Assembly (NCBI GenBank): GCA_947095585.1 | Contig: OX352763.1 | Coordinates: 29,189,462 to 29,253,461, forward strand | Length of the DNA: 64,000 nt | Direction of reading: 5' to 3' | From: Nephrocerus scutellatus | Lineage: Eukaryota; Arthropoda; Insecta; Diptera; Pipunculidae | Shown: positions 56,260-64,000 of the stretch, piece by piece | How positions within the stretch are numbered: the stretch's first letter is position 1 | Layout: the number at the start of each line of letters is the position of its first letter | Notes under the pieces: model-generated | Databases searched by the model: none | Told to the model about the DNA's origin: nothing | What the model saw: only the letters and a program-made list of their open reading frames with translations | Translations under genes and position numbers: made by a program

Positions 56260-56850
56260 GAAACACAGATGGTCAAGCGATAGGGCTCAACCCTAAATAA
56301 AGTCCTAGGACCGAGATATCGGGCTAAGAATAGTAATGGACACGAATTAAAAATACTCTCATTAGTAGTGCTGTCTTAGCCAGTATTCAAAAAGATCGGA
56401 ACGACTGGTTCAATGAGGAATGCTATCAACTGAACGTAAAAATGTTGCGTACGAAGCAATGCAACAACCTCATATAACATGGGCACAAGAAGTTCACCAT
56501 CGAAAGTAAGCAGCCTGGGACAAGAATTTTGTCATTAAACCCAAAAAGTACAGAGAGCAAAACGACACTAGGCACGGAAGTACAACCATAGAGTTCGCAG
56601 TATGAAACAATGTACACCGCCAAAATAAAAACGGTAATCAGACTGCAGGTCTTAAAGGCATCTTATAGCGATGGGAAGAGACCTTTCATGAGTTGCCATA
56701 TGGCCAACCAATTGAGTAATTGTAGGATTCATCAATGATTGACGATCACATTATGCTGCCAAATTATAGGCCATAGAAACAGATGGCGTAACAGCGGAAC
56801 CAGAAGACTGGAGAAGAGGCATAGGTATGTAGGTAGATGGAGTGGTGAGC
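56260..56850 (+). mobile_element. Degenerate fragment of the (GAT)n-tailed LINE family
   Basis: Aligns with 51840-52110: acagatggtcaagcgatagg, aatgttgcgtacgaagcaat, taaaggcatctta followed by agcgatgggaagag, and catgagttgc..atggccaacc. It contains about 200 extra bases (gcacaagaagttcaccatcg onward) absent from copy 2 and probably part of the intact family. It reads QYxxGSKxxxKxR-like linker text with stops. Confidence 0.7.
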
Positions 56851-58009
56851 CTTGCTGCACTTCCGAGGTCCTCAATTAACGCTAGAGTGCGCCCATGATG
56901 ATACCACAAATCTCAAGGGACCCAGAATGGATATTTATGCGTTCAGATACTAGATCAATTCGATGATCCTGTAATGTGAGAGCTTTTTCAGGTCAGCAAA
57001 AATGGTTAACCTACAGTGTGGTGTCTTGACCCTGCTTAGGCCGGACAACTGCAGAGAAAGTGTAGAAGAGTTTCTATCTTATTTTCATCTTTGCAACTTC
57101 TGCGGTGCGGTATACTTAACTTGGCAGCATGGCTGCCCAGTAGCCGGTGGCCAGTGGCGATTCGTATACCAAGAGAACCATATATTCAGGTAAGATTGTT
57201 TGGCGAGTTCGTCAGCCATACAGTTTCCCGGAATGTCTCTATGCCTATGCGGAATTGAATTTGAAGAGACTGATTCCAGGGATTTCAGTGCAGCTTGGCT
57301 ATGCGAGAATATACATTCGACAAAAAACTTCGGGATAGAGGAGCGGCCGATTTCATTTCTAGACCACTGGGAAGTAGCATTAAGGCGAAAAGCCGAGCTA
57401 GCAGCTACTTGCCTGCTGAAAATGTCGAGTGATGTAAGGTCGAAGAGAATATCCAGTGCGGCGGAGTGTGTCTACGTAGTGCTCCGCTCATACAAAGACT
57501 AAGATAAGCGATCCATAGGTAAGAATTTGCCGTTCTACAACTGTGTAAAGCCAAAGAGCCATCCTTCGTTAAAGACCCCATTTCCTGCCAAAGGTTTCAC
57601 TGCTGGCATAGAGGGTGTCAGGAACAAAAGTCGTGTGGCCGAATTTTGTTCACACAAAACCATATTTTTTTTTTCTAAATTCGGGTACACCGTGTACCAA
57701 CGAAGTGCAGCCAACGGATGTATGTTCAAGCCAAACAACAGCAACCAACATCACGCCAACGTACTGGCCAATCATGGTGCGGTACGTTGTGAAATGATCC
57801 AGATCCAGACAGCATAGCACTCAGTCAGTGCACTGCACGATATACGCATCTCTCGGACAGCATACGCTCAGTCAGTGCTCCGCACGATCCACGAATCTGG
57901 TGGATAGAACACCGCTCAGACGCATTCAATTTGATTTATAAACAAAAACATCCAGTAAATTAAGCATTGAAATAATCCGAAAAGCCCCATCAAAGAAATT
58001 TTATTGTAA
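56851..58009. other. Intergenic with a 48 bp tandem duplication
   Basis: 57808-57902 holds two copies of gacagcata..ctcagtcagtgc..gcacgat. Open but unrecognised ORFs at 57002-57193 and 57200-57502. No assignable gene. Confidence 0.4.
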
Positions 58010-58612
58010 CGACCCTTTTTTCTAAGCGTTACCAGGGAACGTCGAAGTTTTTCCCTGGCCGGAAAACTCCGTTGCAAGAGTCACGCACGCTTTCTTAGCC
58101 TTGCTCTCAATGATAAAGTTCTATCTAAGCTTCCTATCCAATATTAGTCCGAGATATTTGGCACTGGAGGTAAGACTGAAACTTAGCCCATTAAGTTTTG
58201 AAAGAACAAAGGCCGATGTCTTAGATTTAGTGGCGAACACTACCATTTCAGTCTTCCCTTGGTTAACTCCTAGGCCACAGTTTGCTGCCTATGAGCTGAC
58301 TTTACCCAGAGCAATTTCAATAACTTCGCTGATCACGGAAAGGTGCTGACCTGATACGAGTACCACCCCGTCATATGCGTACGCAACTACCTTCGTCCTA
58401 TTCTTCTCCTGTTTTTATAGCATTTTTTTAATTACCATTAGACACAGTAAGGGAGAGATGACCCTCCTTGGGAAGTGCCTCTGTCGACTAGTTTAGTAAT
58501 ATTGCAGCTGCCAAGGTGGGCATGTACATTCTTGTTACCGAAGACGGATGTGATCCATTGAGTAAGGAAAGACTCCACTCCTGACTGGGTCAGAGCTTCC
58601 TGAATGGCATGG
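58010..58612 (-). mobile_element. R1/LOA-type LINE RT fragment, minus strand
   Basis: The minus-strand frame 58612-58438 reads IQEALTQSGVESFLTQWITS and ends RGTSQGG (motif B region). After a gap come YAYDGVVLVSGQ (an altered catalytic YADD box, about 58375-58340), NCGLGVNQGKTEMVVF and SSAKYLGLILDRKL. It is truncated at both ends. Confidence 0.7.
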
Positions 58613-58880
58613 GGAAGAGGCATCTTCAGCTCCATTTATAAAAAGGGACATATCAAAACTTGCTATAATTATGGCGGTATAACGTTCATGTATAACATGT
58701 ATAACTTTTTCTCTATACTATAAGAGGTTAATTCCAATTTGTCATAATTGGCCCCTACCAGTGTGGTGATGAAGCCAGGCAAATCAATAGCTGAACTGAT
58801 TTTCACCCTTATTCTGGAAAAATTCCAGAAAATCACAAGACCATATGTTTGTACACTTTCAAAGCGATTATGATAGCATT
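58613..58880 (+). mobile_element. (GAT)n-family LINE fragment, left half of an interrupted copy
   Basis: The plus strand reads YKKGHIKTCYNYGGITF, matching the HKKGDITKCSNYRGITL of 14515-14570, and continues to tttcaaagcgattatgatag (FKAAYDS region). It is interrupted at 58880 and appears to resume at 59571 (ttaaggccgcctgatatgat), where the same few codons are repeated. Confidence 0.7.
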
Positions 58881-59570
58881 AGGTTAGGTTAGGTTAGATT
58901 GCGGTGGTAGCTAATGCACACTTAGACCATTCGCGGTCCTTTGTGTTACCACAGGATCTTATACCTTTCCCCTTTTCATTTGATTCACTCAGATCTTTTA
59001 ATGAATCAAAGTATATCTCGCACTTTGCCGTTTTCGAGATCTGTTAATTATTAACCACTTACCTAAGGGTTTGTGCCTTCTGTGCATCAGTGCCGCACAT
59101 GAGCAGAGAAGATCTTCTATTGTCTCCTCCTTCTCCTTGTCCATGCAGCTTCTGCAGAAGTTATTATATTCGACACCCATCCTTCTCGCATGTTTCCCTA
59201 GAAGGCAGTGTCCTGTCATTATCATTATCTCTCAGTTCAGGTTTTTGTAGGGAAATAAGCGCAGTTGAGCGCTTCAAGTCCAGCTTCGGCTAGACCTGTC
59301 TTGAAATATTGCAAATATCGGTGTTTTCCCACCTTACATTTGTTATTGTTTCTGCCTCTTTCCAAAGCTCAAGTTTCAGTGTCACGATAGGACTCCCTAC
59401 CTCTGCCCTTTCTGCTAGCAGCTAGAGAGTCGTACCAAGTCTAGCTAACTCTTCAACATCTGTGTGGCCCTGGACCCAAATGATCCTTATATTGAACTGC
59501 TCATTCATCTCGTTAAGAAAGGAGTGACAACTCAACGCCACCTTAGAATTCAGCGAGACCGCCTCCTACG
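58881..59570 (-). mobile_element. R1-type LINE 3' part (RNase H, zinc finger), nested, with taacc-repeat 3' end
   Basis: The minus strand gives RNase H (ALSCHSFLNEMNEQFNIRII, then WVQGHTDVEELARLG, 59545-59420) and the C-terminal block MTGHCLLGKHARRMGVEYNN, FCRSCMDKEKEETIEDLLCS (59220-59080), whose C-x2-C...C fits the terminal zinc finger. The 3' end is (taacc)n, seen on the plus strand as ttaggttaggttaggtta at 58881-58898. It is inserted into the (GAT)n-family LINE, whose sequence flanks both sides. Confidence 0.75.
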
Positions 59571-59660
59571 ATTTTAAGGCCGCCTGATATGATAGCATTG
59601 CTAGATCCCTGTTTAAAATATAACTTCAAGATATTTTGCATAAGCTTCTCGAACGTGCTA
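59571..59660 (+). mobile_element. (GAT)n-family LINE fragment, right half of the interrupted copy
   Basis: ttttaaggccgcctgatatg then atagcattgctagatccctg corresponds to the FKAAYDSIARxxLY codons of copy 2 (52345-52385). It overlaps the left half by about 25 bases, consistent with a target-site duplication. Confidence 0.55.
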
Positions 59661-59752
59661 TTGTGACAATTATAAAACGTGAGTTTCTGTGAGTTATTGT
59701 CTTGTCTTAACGTGGAGTTATAATCATGCACTGCTGTTGGCGGCAGATTTCA

Positions 59753-59820
59753 TAGGTGGTAGGCATAGGTGTAGGTGTAGGCGAAGGCGTAGGCTTATTC
59801 GTAGACGTAGAGGTAGGTAT
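59753..59820 (+). repeat. Hexamer microsatellite (taggyg)n
   Basis: Imperfect hexamers taggca, taggtg, taggtg, taggcg, aaggcg, taggct and so on. Confidence 0.8.
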
Positions 59821-61562
59821 AGTTTATAAGCTCAGTTAACCGAATATATCCGATAAAGTTGTTGCTTCTTAGAAACTTAAGGAACCATGACAATTTTGCT
59901 TTTAGTAGAAAACAGAAAACTGAATCTGAAGCATTAGTTAAGCTCTCTGAGCATTTTGTGTTTGCTATTCTCCCTATGGACTATCGATATTCATTCATTC
60001 CAAGGCACGAACATTTCATGGTAAAGGAAAAAACGGTAGCCATATTCTCTGTAGAGCAAGAGTAGCTTTTGCGTTCAGCCATCCTTAAAAAACTCATCAT
60101 CAATATCATTGATTTTCATCCTCAAAACTTAATCCTTTTAATGTCCCTTGTATAGGAATATTCGACAGGCGACCACACAGAATCGACAGACACGAGAAAA
60201 GACAGGTCCTCCCTCCCACCATTCCATTAACAGCGCCTGATGTTGTTTGGCGAAAGATTTCCGATGCATTTTCATTCGAGGTGAGCGTCTCTTCCCTTCT
60301 TCCAGTCTATCATTACTATCGATGATGGTGTTGCTGTGTTGTTGTATTGCATTGCTTGTGCGGTTTTCTACTGAATTTTCTTCGTTCCTTCTCGATGTCT
60401 TATTCCTATTTTTATGCTCGCTTACTCTTGTTGTTGTTTTTGCTGTTATTGTTGTTTTTGCGCAAAAAGTTTCCTGCTTACGTCTAATTAATACAAATGG
60501 TCTGATACACAACAAAGATTTTGCCAAACAATTGAGAAAGTTTTCCCATTGAAAAGTTTTTACACTTTTTACCAGCAGCCAGAATCGGGGAAAATGTGTC
60601 CTTCCTTCCCTGCTGGCTGGCAAGAAGATCTTGTGTATTGTGTGAAAATTCCTGCAGACTATGCAAAACAGCAAAAGTAATTTTACTCTCGATGCAGAGA
60701 TTCTTAGAGGTTTCGGGGCCAGAGTAGTGTTGCTCCGCCATTTTACGGCATAAATTAGAACTAAGAGCAAACATTTAACCAAATTTACGAAAAACTAATG
60801 GACATTTTCCACCAGTTGACCGGCCACAGAAATGGAGAAATATTGGCCAACTTGTAAGTTTGTAATAGTCATAGATATTAATTATTGTGATTTAACAGAT
60901 ACTTATATCAATTAAATATTAAATGACGGCCTCAAGCCCATAAAAGTTTTTATTGCAAAATTATTAAACGAGAAAATCTTAATGCAACGCAAAAAAGTAC
61001 TCTCATCTCTTTAAACTTAGATTAAGAGTTCTTCTCCTAAAAAAGGAAAAAGTGCAAAACTATAGACTTGGCTTTTGTCTTCGGCACATTAAAATAAACA
61101 TCCTCGAGTGCACCTCAGTGGATTCAGGTGTGTCAGGGCTTTCCTTCGCCATTTTTTTTTGCTTCCTCTCACTATCAAGCCAAAGCCAACGAAACGGCAG
61201 TAGATTGCACCACTGCTAACCTCTGCAACATTTGACGACCTTTTGTTTGGAGAACTTTTGTTTTGACTGCAGCTTCCTTAATGTCTTTCAACCACGATGT
61301 GACGAGTGAGTGCACTCACTGCCTTTGAGCTGAATTAAGCGATAGGGTAAATCTTTTGCTTTTGTTTTAACTGCAGCGGTTTCTTTTGTATTTCAATTTG
61401 GAACCCAATATAGCATTCAGTGGGATATTTAGATAATGAGGACTGCTTGCAGAATTAATGTATGTACGTATGTATATGGAAAGGTAAACAAGTAAATGTA
61501 AAAAACCTTCGTTTTTCGGATACAAACTTTTATGTTTTTCGAAGTCGGTGACTATTTTTATT
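59821..61562. other. Intergenic; possible divergent first exons at 60.74-60.86 kb
   Basis: Minus strand: an ATG at 60738 in good context (aaaATGgcg) opens MAEQHYSGPETSKNLC and a frame with a potential donor (gctg|gtaaaa) near 60572. Plus strand: an ATG at 60798 opens MDIFHQLTGHRNGEILANL, directly followed by a strong donor (cttGTAAGT at 60855). The two starts are 60 bases apart and divergent. No downstream exons were identified for either, so this remains a suggestion. The rest is featureless. Confidence 0.3.
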
Positions 61563-62302
61563 TCAAGTGCAAGGAGCAATTTCTACAAAAAGTGGTCCTT
61601 CGAGCCGTATAGTTTTTTTGATTCTTTTCACGAATGGCCAAACATTTTTACTACCTTTGGGACATTGTAGTATTTTTTGCTTCAATTTTTGGTCGTAGGC
61701 GAATTTGGCTCGCCGAAGATGGGCATCGCAATCATTTCTGGCTCGTTTAAAATTTGTTTGGTTTTCCGAAGAAGCTCGAGTCCTACCATCCATCCTCCTT
61801 TGGTTTGAGAGACTTATTCCTGGATTGGATAAAATCTCTCATACCAATAAGGATGATGTTTGTGATTGCATCAGCGGCGGCATCCACGTTGCTATCGTGA
61901 AACAATAGCGACCAGTTAAAACTCCCAAAGAAGTTGTTAAGGCCATTCCAATTGGCTTTCTCGTATTGCCATACAGTTTTTTTGGGAGTTTTTTCTCTAA
62001 CTACTTGGTTAATTAACGCGAAAATAGCTGATACTACACAATTGTCTGACGAGCCTAGAGGCGATAATACATTAACGGAGTATTTATCAGGACGAGAGGT
62101 AAGGAACAAGTCAAGGGTGTTTGCAGAATGATTTGCAATGTCAGGTATTCGTGTAGGCTCACTTACAAGCTGATTAAGGTGATTAAAGTCAGTGAATAAC
62201 TCAACACACCTTCCTTCGGATGTTATCTGGCCAGAATGGCGAAGCTATCCAGAATTGTGTACATTGAAATCGCCCGCAATAACGATTTCATTTTTACGAT
62301 GT

Positions 62303-62883
62303 TTTTTTTTGCCAATTCTTAAGATTGAATCAGACAGTGCATCAAACTCGCTATGAGTTGAAACACTGTCTAAGTGAGGGCTCATGTAAAGGATGGATGT
62401 TGCGAATTTGTCAATATATCCTCCAGTAGGCTCATAAATGAATAAGGTGTTTAACTCTTTATCAAATTAATATTTTTTAGAAGTGCCGGTACCTCAATAA
62501 TTTAATTAGCTCGCAATTAATGGCATTTTCTTCACATACATTCTTAATTAAAATGCCCGAAGGATGCATGAGAAATAGCGAATTATTGTTAGCGCTTAAT
62601 TTATGTTTACCGAATTCTTAAAGAAATACATTCAATGTCCTCTCTCTTACAATACCCAAACAGGACAATGCTCTGTGAAAATATTTCAAATATCATAATG
62701 CTGCCTGATAAGAGCTACTTATTAAGCCATTTTGTAGAAATACTGCACGACTACAAAAAATATGAATGTTCATAATCGCACAGAATGGCAGTCAGAAAAG
62801 TATATATTAGATAGCCTGCTATCCTTCGGTGCCATCCAACGACGGCCACCAGACCAAAATAAACCGCATATTCAACTGATTCG
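62303..62883. repeat. 581 bp tandem duplication, first copy
   Basis: Repeated almost exactly at 62884-63464; the only difference I noticed is cctccagtagg versus ccttcagtagg. Both copies begin at a poly(T) tract before gccaattcttaag and end at caactgattcg. Confidence 0.9.
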
Positions 62884-63464
62884 TTTTTTTTGCCAATTCT
62901 TAAGATTGAATCAGACAGTGCATCAAACTCGCTATGAGTTGAAACACTGTCTAAGTGAGGGCTCATGTAAAGGATGGATGTTGCGAATTTGTCAATATAT
63001 CCTTCAGTAGGCTCATAAATGAATAAGGTGTTTAACTCTTTATCAAATTAATATTTTTTAGAAGTGCCGGTACCTCAATAATTTAATTAGCTCGCAATTA
63101 ATGGCATTTTCTTCACATACATTCTTAATTAAAATGCCCGAAGGATGCATGAGAAATAGCGAATTATTGTTAGCGCTTAATTTATGTTTACCGAATTCTT
63201 AAAGAAATACATTCAATGTCCTCTCTCTTACAATACCCAAACAGGACAATGCTCTGTGAAAATATTTCAAATATCATAATGCTGCCTGATAAGAGCTACT
63301 TATTAAGCCATTTTGTAGAAATACTGCACGACTACAAAAAATATGAATGTTCATAATCGCACAGAATGGCAGTCAGAAAAGTATATATTAGATAGCCTGC
63401 TATCCTTCGGTGCCATCCAACGACGGCCACCAGACCAAAATAAACCGCATATTCAACTGATTCG
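62884..63464. repeat. 581 bp tandem duplication, second copy
   Basis: See 62303-62883. Near-identity suggests a recent event or an assembly artefact. Confidence 0.9.
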
Positions 63465-64000
63465 GAAATAAGAGCTCAATTTATTGTCCTTGTAACCACA
63501 CACATACATTTCATATCTGCCCTTTGCCCAGGACATTGTATATCGGTTCTATCTTCTGTAATGAGCTAATAACCTCGGACCACATTTTCATTCCATTTAT
63601 CTCCTTGCATCAACACATCAGACTTGAACCTCCCCGCATGTGTACTGAAGATGAAGAATTTACAGAGAGGTAGTTCGAAGGAATTGGAATGCGTTGAGTC
63701 CCCCATTCCTTTTCCTGCCAACCGGAATATGCACACAAACAAACGCACGCACGCAATCTACCCAAGTGATTTAATAGAATTTTTATATCCTGTCGAGCAA
63801 AATGCGATCACATTTTTATTAGCTTCAGCGTTGCTCGTCTCACGCACTTACAGTTTGTCGTTGTGTAGCTAATTCCAAGATTTCATCTTTCGAACTGAAG
63901 ATAACATTTTATTTAAATACATGCGTACATGTGTATATGTACGAATATGTATTATATATCGATGGCAAATTGCCTTTTAACCATCCCAAACAACACATAT
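63465..64000. other. Intergenic to window end, no gene seen
   Basis: Short ORFs on both strands overlap each other. Ends in atgtatatgtacg-type low complexity at 63920-63960. Confidence 0.4.

Larger units (their letters stand above)
61563..63464 (-). mobile_element. CR1/Rex-like LINE endonuclease relic with internal tandem duplication
   Basis: Minus strand: YMSPHLDSVSTHSEFDALSD (62375-62315), EIVIAGDFNVHNS (62290-62250, catalytic GDFN), TLDLFLTSRPDKYSVNVLSP followed by LGSSDNC (62135-62050; the SDN replaces the usual catalytic SDH), and linker text TFKRARNDCDAHLRRAKFAY-like at 61760-61680, ending near 61563. Only the endonuclease and linker are present; no RT. The upstream part lies in the duplicated block 62303-63464. 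Confidence 0.7.

Noticed and set aside
58881..58898. Interstitial insect telomere repeat (TTAGG)n
   Set aside because: Only about three and a half units, exactly at the 3' end of a LINE; flies lack TTAGG telomeres.
60138..60782. Long minus-strand open frame of 214 codons as a gene
   Set aside because: It has no ATG at its start, overlaps an open frame on the other strand and gives a low-complexity product; the alternative frame with MAEQH is more plausible.

Overview
The window looks like nuclear DNA of a fly (Diptera, probably a higher fly). Four protein genes have compact fly-type exon structures with 50-170 base GT-AG introns. Two of them match families I know from Drosophila (misato, and the DDX56/Hlc RNA helicase), and a third is an Mpv17-family protein. 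Nearly everything else is AT-rich intergenic DNA filled with decayed transposable elements, typical of a large, repeat-rich dipteran genome. I see no rRNA, no intact tRNA gene, no CRISPR array and no bacterial-type operon.

Layout. 1-2.3 kb: a jockey-like LINE relic interrupted by an RTE-type LINE with an exact 11 bp target-site duplication. 4.2-12 kb: two LOA-type LINE relics in opposite orientation, associated with a repeat unit that also builds a 1.86 kb near-palindrome (10078-11937). 13.2-15.9 kb: a mariner relic with a LINE nested in it. 17-22.6 kb: short LINE tails and ORF1-like debris. 23.7-34.8 kb is the gene island: misato (minus), an Mpv17-like gene (minus), the DDX56/Hlc helicase (plus) and a small acidic protein with three SUMO-interaction-like motifs (minus, convergent with the helicase). 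SINEs and hairpin elements sit only between these genes. 35.6-38 kb: an RTE-type LINE and a pair of tRNA-derived SINEs. 39-40.4 kb: unrecognised short ORFs, one apparently broken by a single-base frameshift. 43-54 kb: jockey, Gypsy and RTE-like relics, a minisatellite, a satellite-like array with a SINE inserted in it, and two TE-poor stretches rich in TAAT motifs. 56-63.5 kb: more LINE relics, one nested insertion, and a 581 bp tandem duplication inside a CR1-like LINE.

How the parts relate. The four host genes act in unrelated processes (mitochondria/spindle, mitochondrial membrane, ribosome assembly, a nuclear and possibly SUMO-related role). Three of them share a sense-oriented TGGCAGCACT core upstream that fits Drosophila core-promoter motif 7, which suggests broadly expressed housekeeping promoters. 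No element looks intact enough to move on its own. The most unusual structures are the large foldback repeat (a possible hairpin-RNA source), the tRNA-derived SINE family with an (ATT)n tail, several exact target-site duplications that fix element boundaries, and the poly-SIM protein. I did not find a convincing new multi-gene system. All assignments are from reading the sequence, without database searches.
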